Assembly: GCF_023546765.1 (NCBI RefSeq) | Contig: NZ_CP097484.1 | Coordinates: 1,677,501-1,741,500, forward strand | Direction of reading: 5' to 3' | DNA length: 64,000 nt | Source: Methylobacterium tardum | GTDB taxonomy: Bacteria; Pseudomonadota; Alphaproteobacteria; Rhizobiales; Beijerinckiaceae | Shown: positions 25,434 to 36,200 of the stretch, piece by piece | Layout: each line of letters starts with the position of its first letter | Position numbering within the stretch: position 1 is the first letter of the stretch | Position numbers and translations under genes: made by a program | The notes under the pieces: model-generated | What the model was told of the DNA's origin: nothing | Database searches by the model: none | The model's input: only the letters and a program-made list of their open reading frames with translations

Positions 25434-25535
25434 GGCGCTGTCCTCAGATATCGGTCTCGGCGGTCCGTGCTCGGCGCCGGATTGCCCGGCCGTCCGGCCG
25501 GGCGCGTGGGTCTTGTCCCGGGTCTCGCCCGGGCG

Positions 25536-25916
25536 TCAGATCTCGGTCCTGTCCAGCGGATCGCGGGCCGGGCGAACCGTCGGGAGATCGGGGTCGTAAC
25601 CGCGGGCCGCACCGGTGTTCAGGGTCGGCACGCGCTCGGCCGAGACCTCCGTGCGCCGGCGCTGCGCGTCGCGCGCCATCCGGTTGAACAGCAGGCCGAC
25701 ACCGGCCGCGATCAGCAGCACCGGCACGGGATTGCGGCGCACCGCCTCCAGGGCCGAATCGTAGGTGCTGTTCAGGGCCGGCACGCGCCGGGCATTGCCC
25801 AGCATCTCGTCCACGAGGTTCGGCACCGAGAGCCGCCCCTGGATGCGGTCGATCGTGTCGTCGAGCCGGGCACGGCTCTCCTCGATCTCCTTCTCGAGGT
25901 CGTTCATCGTACTCAT
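25536..25916 (-). CDS. DUF3618 membrane protein
   Basis: A protein of 126 residues. NDLEKEIEESRARLDDTIDRIQGRLS at the N-terminus is the DUF3618 signature, an amphipathic helix. A single membrane span NPVPVLLIAAGVGLLFNRM follows near residue 70, then a polar tail. The ATG (25914-25916) overlaps the stop of the upstream gene (ATGA). In related bacteria DUF3618 genes sit beside holin-superfamily-III-like and other helical membrane genes, as here. The role is unknown; envelope stress is a guess from composition. Confidence 0.8.
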   Translation of the reverse strand: MSTMNDLEKEIEESRARLDDTIDRIQGRLSVPNLVDEMLGNARRVPALNSTYDSALEAVRRNPVPVLLIAAGVGLLFNRMARDAQRRRTEVSAERVPTLNTGAARGYDPDLPTVRPARDPLDRTEI

Positions 25917-26338
25917 CCGGACACGCGCTCCGACAAAGCCTGGGCATCCTGGCGAACTTGGCGCGTGGTGCGCGTCGGGGCCAGGGTCGAGAGGGAGAGA
26001 ACGCTGCGCGCCCACAGGGCCATCCCGACGGCGACGACCAGCAGCACGCCGCCGACGATCAGGGCCGAGAGCCACTCGGAGCCCACGACCGTGGCAAGCC
26101 ACTTCACGAGGGCGCCGATCAGGACCAGCAGGGCGACCACGGCGAACACCGCCGAGCCGACCATGCAGGCGAGGCCCACGATGAGCTGGCGGATGTTGCC
26201 CGCCATCTCGGCGCGGAACAGCGCGATCTCCTTGCGGGCGAGTTCGTTGGTCTCCCGCAGGGCGTCGCCGATCAGGCTCTGGATGCTGGAGGCGCCGGCA
26301 GAGGGGCCGGCTTGGCGCGGATCGGAACCCTGGGCCAT
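25913..26338 (-). CDS. phage holin superfamily III-like (DUF1469) membrane protein
   Basis: About 141 residues. A helical segment SLIGDALRETNELARKEIALFRAEM leads into two membrane spans: LIVGLACMVGSAVFAVVALLVLIGALVKWL and LSALIVGGVLLVVAVGMALWA. This is the DUF1469/holin-X pattern found in many chromosomal, non-phage operons. Start: the ATG at 26338 is four bases past the preceding stop; the earlier ATG at 26368 (GGAAGG nearby) is also possible. Its stop overlaps the DUF3618 start. Confidence 0.78.
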   Translation of the reverse strand: MAQGSDPRQAGPSAGASSIQSLIGDALRETNELARKEIALFRAEMAGNIRQLIVGLACMVGSAVFAVVALLVLIGALVKWLATVVGSEWLSALIVGGVLLVVAVGMALWARSVLSLSTLAPTRTTRQVRQDAQALSERVSG

Positions 26339-26342
26339 GACG

Positions 26343-26888
26343 TCAGGCCCGGAAGCTGTCGCGGGCATCGCCTTCCGGCGCCTCCGGCGGCAGGCTCGAC
26401 GACTTGATGAAGCGGGCGGCGATCAGGCCGGCCACGAAGGTGCCCACCGCGACCGCCACCGGCGCACGCCGGGCGAAGGATTCAGCCTCGTTGTAGAAGT
26501 CGCCCAGGCTGCGCCGCTCGATCGAGGAGCCGAGCTGCTCCAGACCGTCGGCGGCGCTGTCGAAGAAGGCGCGCACGTTCGGCTTGTCGCCGAGGTCGCG
26601 GCCGGAATTGCGGATCGTCTGGGCGAGATCGTGGACCGACTGTGCCGCGTCGCTCTTGCGCTGCTCGACATAGGACTGCGCCTGCAGCCGTGCCGCGTCG
26701 AGGAGCCCGCGCCCGCGCTCCGCCGCCACGTCGGCCAGCCCCTCGACATCGCCCTGCAGGGCGCGCCACTGCGCGCGCTCATCCGCCGACCCGTGCGGCG
26801 CCTCATGCGCCGTCGCGTGCGACGTCTCGCGGAGCGGATCCGCGAGCGTGTCCTTGGGCGTATCCTGCGGGAACTCGTTGCCGGCCAT
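26343..26888 (-). CDS. helical membrane-anchored protein, first gene of stress-type operon
   Basis: A protein of 181 residues. An acidic/His-rich N-terminus (MAGNEFPQDTPKD) is followed by long helices (SYVEQRKSDAAQSVHDLAQTIRN; FDSAADGLEQLGSSIERRS) and one membrane span (VAVAVGTFVAGLIAARFI) near 150-168. The ATG at 26886-26888 has AGGAG ten bases upstream. The helix-plus-glycine-zipper anchor resembles the fourth gene of the cluster (24604) and ElaB/DUF883-like ribosome- or membrane-bound proteins, but I cannot assign the family. It begins a four-gene minus-strand unit. Confidence 0.7.
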   Translation of the reverse strand: MAGNEFPQDTPKDTLADPLRETSHATAHEAPHGSADERAQWRALQGDVEGLADVAAERGRGLLDAARLQAQSYVEQRKSDAAQSVHDLAQTIRNSGRDLGDKPNVRAFFDSAADGLEQLGSSIERRSLGDFYNEAESFARRAPVAVAVGTFVAGLIAARFIKSSSLPPEAPEGDARDSFRA

Positions 26889-27161
26889 CTCGAAAACACT
26901 CCTCGCGACGCAGGGTCGGCGCCGCTCGCGGCGACCGCGGCCCCCGCGATGGCTGAGTAACCGATTGGGGTGACACCGGTTCCGGTGGACGCGACGCTCC
27001 GAACCGCATCGCGCACCGGCGGTCCGCAGCACCGCTCAGTCTGCGTTCAGGCAGCGTCCGGCAGAACCGTCACGCTTGCGCGAGCCGGTCCGGTTCGGGA
27101 CGGAGCGGTCGCCCTGTCGGGGAACGGCACGACCTCGACTTGACCCGCGCCCGGCTTCACG

Positions 27162-27236
27162 CTTGGGTTGCCTCGGCCTGGGTCGCCCCGGCCTGGGTCG
27201 CCCCGGCTTGGGTCGCCCCAGCTTGGGTCGCCCCAA
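27162..27236. repeat. five tandem 15-bp repeats upstream of otsA
   Basis: Five units of consensus CTTGGGTCGCCCCGG lie head to tail with few mismatches; units 2 and 3 are identical. Each unit contains GGGTCGCCC, a mini-hairpin, and 15 bases keep any reading frame. The stretch 26889-27352 holds no convincing gene, so this array lies in the intergenic space between the minus-strand membrane operon and otsA. It may be a slippage-prone regulatory spacer or simple repeat expansion. Confidence 0.85.
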
Positions 27237-27352
27237 GACACAACAAAGGATCGCGCAGAGCCTCCGCGCGTTCTGACATATAGTTGAAGTCCCGATGCAG
27301 GCGCGGCGAGATCCTCGATCTGACCCGCGCCCCTGATCCGGAGCCGACCCGC

Positions 27353-28774
27353 GTGGCACGCCTTGTGATCGTATCGAACCGCGTCGCCGTCCCGGAAGAG
27401 GGCGGCAAGGCGGTGGCGGCGGGCGGCCTCGCCGTCGCGGTCAAGGAGGCCTTCACGGCCTATGAGGGGCTGTGGTTCGGCTGGAGCGGCACGATCACGG
27501 ACGAGCCCTCCGAGGAGCCGACCCTGATCGACCGGGGCCGCGTCCAGTACGCGGTGGTCGATCTCTCGCCGCAGGACCACCTGGAATATTACGCCGGCTT
27601 CGCGAACCGGGCCCTGTGGCCGATCATGCATTACCGGCTCGGGCTCGGCGCGTTCTCGCGCTCGGACTACGCCGGCTACAGCCGCGTGAATCGGACCTTC
27701 GCGCGCGCGCTCGCCAAGCTGGTCGAGCCCGACGACATCATCTGGGTGCACGATTACCACCTGCTGCCGCTCGCGGCCGAGCTGCGCGGCCTCGGGCTCG
27801 ACAACCCGATCGGCTATTTCCACCACATCCCCTGGCCGGCCGCCGACGTGTTCAACTCGCTGCCGGCGAGCGGCGAGTTGCTGCGCGCCATCGCCGATTA
27901 CGACCTGATCGGCCTGCAGACCGAGGCGGACGTCCAGAACCTGCAGCGCAACCTCGCCGACACCCAGCGGGCGATCCCGCTCGGCGGCGGCTCGCTGATG
28001 GTCGACGGCCGCCGCACCCGGATCCGCGCCTTCCCGATCGGAATCGACGTCGCGGGCTTCAAGGAGGCCGCCGAGAAGGCCAGCGCCAACAAGGTCGTGC
28101 GCGAGACCATCGCGGGCCTGCGCACCCGCAAGCTGCTGATCGGCGTCGACCGGCTCGATTATTCCAAGGGCGTGCCCGAGCGGATGGAGGCGGTAGAGAG
28201 CTTCTTCGCCTCGAATCCCGACCAGCGCGGCAACGTCACCTACATCCAGATCACGCCGAAATCCCGCAGCGAGGTGCCGGAATACGAGCAACTCGCCCGC
28301 GACGTGAACGAGAAGGTCGGCGAGATCAACGGCTCGCTCGGCGACCCGGCCTGGACGCCGATCCAGTACATCACCAAGGCCTATCCACGGCCCGTGCTCG
28401 CGGGCCTCTACCGGGCGGCCCGGGTCGGCCTCGTCACGCCGATGCGCGACGGCATGAACCTCGTCGCCAAGGAATACGTCGTCGCCCAGTCCGAGGACGA
28501 TCCGGGCGTGCTGGTCCTGTCGAAATTCGCCGGTGCCGCCCGGCAATTGCCCGAGGCCCTGCTGATCAACCCCTACGACCGGTTCGAGGTCGCCGAGGCG
28601 ATCCGGGCCGCGCTCTACATGCCGAAGGCGGAGCGGCTGGCGCGCTGGAAGCCGATGGTCGAGCGCATGACCCGCGAGGATGTCGACTGGTGGGCGCGCA
28701 ATTTCCTGGCGGAACTCGAGAATTTCCGCACGGTGGAGCGCGAGCCCCCCGCCGCCGCCGCGGCCGCCGAATAG
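27353..28774 (+). CDS. otsA: alpha,alpha-trehalose-phosphate synthase (UDP/GDP-forming)
   Basis: A GT20 enzyme joining a nucleotide-glucose to glucose-6-phosphate. [14 protein letters not shown] opens the fold, followed by AAGGLAVAV (donor loop), [41 protein letters not shown] (phosphate and nucleotide contacts) and [14 protein letters not shown]. All key residues are present. About 473 residues from the GTG at 27353; an upstream TTG at 27284 would add a poorly protein-like leader. No trehalose-6-phosphatase (otsB) gene is in the window. It opens the glucan/trehalose cluster. Confidence 0.92.
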   Translation: MARLVIVSNRVAVPEEGGKAVAAGGLAVAVKEAFTAYEGLWFGWSGTITDEPSEEPTLIDRGRVQYAVVDLSPQDHLEYYAGFANRALWPIMHYRLGLGAFSRSDYAGYSRVNRTFARALAKLVEPDDIIWVHDYHLLPLAAELRGLGLDNPIGYFHHIPWPAADVFNSLPASGELLRAIADYDLIGLQTEADVQNLQRNLADTQRAIPLGGGSLMVDGRRTRIRAFPIGIDVAGFKEAAEKASANKVVRETIAGLRTRKLLIGVDRLDYSKGVPERMEAVESFFASNPDQRGNVTYIQITPKSRSEVPEYEQLARDVNEKVGEINGSLGDPAWTPIQYITKAYPRPVLAGLYRAARVGLVTPMRDGMNLVAKEYVVAQSEDDPGVLVLSKFAGAARQLPEALLINPYDRFEVAEAIRAALYMPKAERLARWKPMVERMTREDVDWWARNFLAELENFRTVEREPPAAAAAAE

Positions 28775-28828
28775 CCGGCGCCGCCCGCTGCTTCCGCCCG
28801 CCGCCCTCCGTGTGACCGGACGCTGCGC

Positions 28829-30946
<2,118 letters not shown>

Positions 30947-31452
30947 GGCGGGCGCTCGTTTTCGGATCGTGCATCTGTCGCGCCATGGCCTGATGGTCTC
31001 GATGCTGGCGCCGTCCTGACACAGGAGCGACCAGACCGGGATCGGCTCCGACCGCACCCTTGGCGTCCGAGGCCGAATGCGTAATTTTTTTCGCGGTTTG
31101 CGGCGATCTGTGGATCCAGAGCGCGAGCTTGAACGTCCGGCACAAGGACGGCTGACGACGTCGACGATCGTTCACGGATGAGGGTGACGGCCGGATCCCG
31201 GTCTGCCCTTCCTCGCAGGCTACCGGCCTCACACGTCTCCATTGACGATTGAGCGCGAGCGGCCTCCCGCATCTCTCCATCCCCCTGTGCGGGGGCGGGA
31301 GACGCACGGACATCCGTCCCCCCATTGCCACACCCCGCGCCTGCCATAGCTGCGCTGCGGGAACCGGATCGGGCCCGGGGCCTTCTCCCACGACAGATGA
31401 CCCTGCTGCGCTTGTGCCCCGGCGCGCGACCAACGACGAGGAATGTGGCCCG
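30947..31452. other. non-coding region upstream of treZ
   Basis: Some 505 bases without a supportable gene. Contains an AT-rich patch with a seven-T run (near 31083) in otherwise GC-rich sequence, and a C/G-run palindrome-like segment near 31280. The region probably carries the promoter for the treZ-malQ/treY-glgE block, but no clear -35/-10 is visible. Confidence 0.4.
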
Positions 31453-33258
31453 ATGCGGCGCGCCCACAGCATGGAATTCGGGGCCGAGATGGTCGGGGGC
31501 GGGGTGCGCTTCGCCCTCTGGGCGCCCACCGCCCAGAGCGTCGACCTCGTCGCCGACGGCATCGACCACCCGCTGCCCGAATCCGGCGGCGGCTGGCGGC
31601 GCACCGCCCTGCCCGGCGTGAAGCCCGGCGCCCGCTACGGCTTCCGCATCGACGGCGACCTCGTGGCGCCCGATCCCGCCTCCCGCTTCCAGCCCGACGA
31701 CGTCTCGGGCCTCAGCGAGGTGATCGACCCGCGGAGCTTCGAATGGTCCGACGAGGGCTGGACCGGGCGGCCCTTCGAGGAGGCGGTGATCTACGAGTGC
31801 CATGTCGGCACCGCGACGCCGGAGGGCACCTATGCCGGCCTGCAGGCCCGGCTGCCCGACCTCAAGGCGCTCGGCGTCACCGCCCTCGAGCTGCTGCCGC
31901 TCGCCGACTTCAAGGGCTCGCGCAACTGGGGCTATGACGGCGTCCAGCCCTACGCGCCGGACGGCGCCTACGGCCGCCCGGACGACCTCAAGCGCCTGAT
32001 CGACGCCGCCCACGGGCTCGGCCTGATGGTCTATCTCGACGCCGTCTACAACCATTTCGGCCCGGCCGGGAATTACCTGCACGCCTACGCCAAGACCTTC
32101 TTCACCGAGCGGCACCAGACGCCGTGGGGCGCGGGCATCAACTTCGATGGCAAGGAGAGCGGCGCCACGGTGCGGCAGTTCTTCATCCAGAACGCCCTGT
32201 ACTGGCTGGAAGAGTACCATTTCGACGGCCTGCGCTTCGACGCTGTCCACGCCATCCTCGACGATTCGCCGCGCCACTTCCTGGCCGAACTCGGCGAGAC
32301 GGTCCGCAAGACCTTCCCGGACCGGCAGATCCACCTGATGCTGGAGAACGAGGCCAATCAGGCCCGCTGGCTGGAACGGGACGCCGCCGGGCGCCCGAAG
32401 ATGCACGACGCCCAGTGGGCCGACGACCTGCACCATTGCTGGCACGTCCTGCTCACCGGCGAGGATGCCGGCTACTATAAGAGCTTTGCCGACAACCCGG
32501 TCGAACACCTCGCCCGCTGCCTCGCGGAGGGCTTTGCCTATCAGGGCGAGCCCTTTGCCACGCTCGACAACCACCCGCGCGGCGAGCCCTCCGGGCACCT
32601 GCCGCCCTCGGCCTTCGTGACCTTCCTGCAGAACCACGATCAGGTCGGCAACCGCGCCTTGGGCGAGCGCCTCAACCATCTGGCCGATCCGAAGAAGCTA
32701 GACCTCGCCCGGGCCGGCTTCCTGCTGGCGCCGCAGATCCCGATGCTCTGGATGGGCGAGGAATGGTCGGCCTCGGCGCCGTTCCTGTTCTTCGTCGACT
32801 TCGCGCCGGACGAGGAGCTGAACAAGGCGGTGCGCGATGGCCGCCGCCGGGAATTCAAGAGCTTCGCGGCGTTCGCGGACGACACCTCGAAGATCCCCGA
32901 TCCCACGGAACGGGAGACCTTCGAGGCCTCGAAGCTCGACTGGTCCGAGCGGGAACGCTCGCCCCACCGCGAGGTTCTGGCCGACACGACCCGGCTCCTG
33001 GGGCTGCGCCGCAACGTGGTCGTGCCCCTGGCGAAGTCCGGCTACGACGGCGCCGCCGCCACCCTGCCGCGGGCCGATGTGGTCGACTGCACGTGGCGCT
33101 TCGGCACCGGCACCCTGCGCTTCGTCGCCAATGTCGGCGACGCCCCCTTCGCGCTGGATCCGGGCGGCGGCCGCGTGGTCTGGACCAACGCCCCGGACGG
33201 GGCCGGACGTGAGTTGCCGTCGTGGACCGGCGTCTTCCTGACGGAGCCTCGCGCGTGA
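31453..33258 (+). CDS. treZ: malto-oligosyltrehalose trehalohydrolase
   Basis: TreZ releases trehalose from the maltooligosyl-trehalose made by TreY. It has 601 residues. An N-terminal beta domain (VRFALWAPTAQSVDLVADG) precedes the GH13_10 barrel: YECHVGTATPEGTY, YLDAVYNHFGPAGNYL, nucleophile in FDGLRFDAVHAIL, acid in LMLENEANQARW, and FLQNHDQVGNRALGERL. PQIPMLWMGEEWSASAPFLFF is family-typical. The ATG at 31453 has GAGGAAT upstream. The stop overlaps the start of the malQ-treY gene (GTGA), indicating tight coupling of the TreY/TreZ pair. Confidence 0.93.
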   Translation: MRRAHSMEFGAEMVGGGVRFALWAPTAQSVDLVADGIDHPLPESGGGWRRTALPGVKPGARYGFRIDGDLVAPDPASRFQPDDVSGLSEVIDPRSFEWSDEGWTGRPFEEAVIYECHVGTATPEGTYAGLQARLPDLKALGVTALELLPLADFKGSRNWGYDGVQPYAPDGAYGRPDDLKRLIDAAHGLGLMVYLDAVYNHFGPAGNYLHAYAKTFFTERHQTPWGAGINFDGKESGATVRQFFIQNALYWLEEYHFDGLRFDAVHAILDDSPRHFLAELGETVRKTFPDRQIHLMLENEANQARWLERDAAGRPKMHDAQWADDLHHCWHVLLTGEDAGYYKSFADNPVEHLARCLAEGFAYQGEPFATLDNHPRGEPSGHLPPSAFVTFLQNHDQVGNRALGERLNHLADPKKLDLARAGFLLAPQIPMLWMGEEWSASAPFLFFVDFAPDEELNKAVRDGRRREFKSFAAFADDTSKIPDPTERETFEASKLDWSERERSPHREVLADTTRLLGLRRNVVVPLAKSGYDGAAATLPRADVVDCTWRFGTGTLRFVANVGDAPFALDPGGGRVVWTNAPDGAGRELPSWTGVFLTEPRA

Positions 33259-36200
33259 GCCCCCTCGAAAAACTCGCCGACCTCGTCGGCGTCGCCGCCG
33301 GCTACACCGATGCCTTCGGCAAGCCCGTCGAGACGCCGCTGGAGGTGCGCCGCGGCCTGCTCGCTTCCCTGGGCTTCGCGGTCGAGGACGAGGCGGCGAT
33401 CGCCGGAAGCCTCGCCGAGGTCGAGCGCCTGCGCCGCGGCCTGATCCCGCCGCTCCTGCCCGTGGAGGCCCGCCGGGCGGCCCGCATCCCGGTGCGCCCG
33501 CAGGATGGCGCGCCCCATACCCTGGTCTGGCGCCTCGTGGACGAGCGCGGCACGGCCCGGGAGGGCAGGGCCAACCCGCACGGGTCCGAGCCGGGCTTCG
33601 AGCTGCCGCCCCTGACCCCGGGCTACCATCGCCTGACCGTCCAGGCCGGGCAGACCCGCACCGAAGCCTGGGTGATCGCCGCGCCCCAGCGCTGCTGGCG
33701 CCCGCGCCCCTACACGGAGGAGGGGGCTTCGGACTGGGGCATGGCCGCCCAGCTCTACGGCCTGCGCTCGGGCAGCAATATCGGCATCGGCACCTACGCG
33801 GATGCCGGCGAGGCCGCCCGCGAGGCCGCCCTGCGCGGCGCGGCGTTCCTGGGGCTCAGCCCGGTCCACGCTTTGTTCGGATCAGACCGGACCAAGATCT
33901 CGCCCTACTCGCCCTCCTCGCGCCTGTTCCTGGAAACCCTGTTCATCGCCCCGCGCAGCCTGCCGGGGCTTGCCGGATCCCGGGCCGAGGCGCTGCTCGC
34001 CGAGCGCGAAGACGCGATCCGGGCACTGCGCGAGGCCGCCCTCGCCGATCACCAGGGCGTGCATGACGTGCTCGATCCGGTGCTCCGGGCGCTCTGGGCG
34101 GAGTCGCCGGCCCGGGCCGGCACCGATGCGGGGTTCGAGCGCTTCCGCCAGGAGGGCGGCGAGGATCTCGAGTCGCACGCCGTGTTCGAGGCGCTGTCCG
34201 AGCATTTCCGGCAGCAGGGCGCCCACTGGCTGGGCGACTGGCCGGAGGATTATCGCCGCGCCGGCACGGAGGCGGTGCGCGCCTTCGCGGCGGAGAATGC
34301 CGAGCTGGTCGGCTACCACGCGTGGCTGCAATACCTCGCCGACCGGCAGCTCGCCGAGGCCTCCGCGGCGGCGCTTGGCGCCGGCATGCGGGTCGGGCTC
34401 TACCGCGACCTCGCGGTCGGCGCCGACCGGGGCGGCTCCGAGATCTGGTCCCATCCCGAGCGCTTCGCCGACAAGGTGTCGATCGGCGCGCCGCCGGACC
34501 TGCTGGCGCCGAAGGGCCAGAACTGGGGCCTGCCGGCCTTCGACCCGCTGGAAATGGAGCGCGACGGGCTCGCGGCCTTCCGCGCCCTGGTCCAGGCCAA
34601 CATGCGCCACGCCGGCGCGATCCGGATCGACCACGCCTTCCAGCTCGCCCGCCTGTTCCTGATCCCGCTGGGCGCGGGGGCCCAGGCCGGCGCCTACGTG
34701 GCCATGCCGTTCGAGCCGATGCTGGCGGTGCTGCGGCTGGAGAGCCACCGCAACAAGTGCCTGGTGATCGCGGAAGACCTCGGCACCGCGCCCGAGGGCT
34801 TCTCCGACGCGCTGATGCGGGCCGGGGTGCTGAGCTATCGGATCCTCGCCTTTGAGCGCGAGGCCGACGGCCGGTTCAAGCCGCCCTCGGCCTACCCGCG
34901 GGACGCGCTCACCGCCATCACCACCCACGACCTGCCGACCTTCGTCGGCTGGTGGCGCGGGGTCGACACCGACACCCGCCAGTCGCTCGGCCTCTACGAC
35001 CAGGAGCGGGCCGAGACCGAGCGGGGCGAGCGCGTCGCCGAGCGCCGCCGCCTCGCCGAGGCGCTGGCGGCCGAGCAGCTGCTGCCCTCCGCCGAGCCGC
35101 CGGATTCCGCGCCCTTCGAGGCCGCCGCCCGCTACCTCGCCCGCGCGCCCTCGATGCTCACGGCCGTCCAGTACGAGGACGTGGTCTCGGAACTCGCCCA
35201 GGCCAACGTGCCGGGCTCGACCGAGGGCTACCCGAACTGGCGGCGCAAGCTCGACCGGGACCTGGTGGACATCGCCGCACCCGGCGGGCCGCTGGCGAAG
35301 CTCGCGGCGTCCCTCTCGGCCGAGGCGCGGGGCCCGCGCTCGGGCGCCGCGCGGCTCGCCGCGCCGCCGCCGCGCTCGACCTACAGGCTGCAGTTCCACA
35401 AGGACTTCACCTTCGCGGATGCGGGCCGGATCGTCCCCTACCTGCACCGGCTCGGGATCAGCCACGTCTACGCCTCGCCGCTCCAGAAGGCGCGGCCCGG
35501 CTCGACCCACGGCTACGACATCGCCGATCACGGCGCGATCAACCCGGAGCTCGGCGGCGAGGAGGGCTTCATCGCGCTCTCCGAGACGCTCCATGCCCAC
35601 GGGATGAAACTGCTGCTCGACATCGTTCCGAACCACATGGGCGTCGGCGGCTCCGACAATCCGTGGTGGCTCTCGGTGCTCGAGTGGGGCTCCCTGTCGC
35701 CCTTCGCCGACGCCTTCGACATCGACTGGCAGCGGCTCGGGGCCGGGCGCAACCTCGTGATCCCATTCCTCGGCGACCGCTACGGCGAGGCCCTGGAGAA
35801 GGGCACGCTGGAGCTGAAATTCGACCCCGACAAGGGCGCCTTCAGCGTCTGGCACTACGAGCACCAGCTGCCGATCCGGCCCTTGAGCTACCCGACCATC
35901 CTCAACCGGGTGATCGCCGCGATCGGGGCGGTGGACGACGACACCACCGCGGAACTGCTCGCCATCTCCGAGCGGCTGCGGGCCATGGCGATCGACACCG
36001 ACGAGACCCGCAGAAAGAGCTTCCCCGAGGAGGCCGAGGGGCTGAAGCGCCGGCTCGCCGAGATCTACGGCGTGTCGCCGCTGATCCAGGAGGCCACCGC
36101 CAGCACGCTGGCGCTGCTCAACGGCTTCAAGGGCCGCCCGGACAGCTTCGGGCCGTTGCACCGGCTGCTGGAGTCGCAGGCCTACCGGCTGGCCCACTGG

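Noticed and set aside
25913..26338. Prophage lysis cassette based on the holin-like gene
   Set aside because: No endolysin, portal, capsid or tail genes are near; this holin-like family is common in ordinary chromosomal operons.
27162..27236. CRISPR array
   Set aside because: The 15-base repeats are directly adjacent with no spacers and no cas genes are present.
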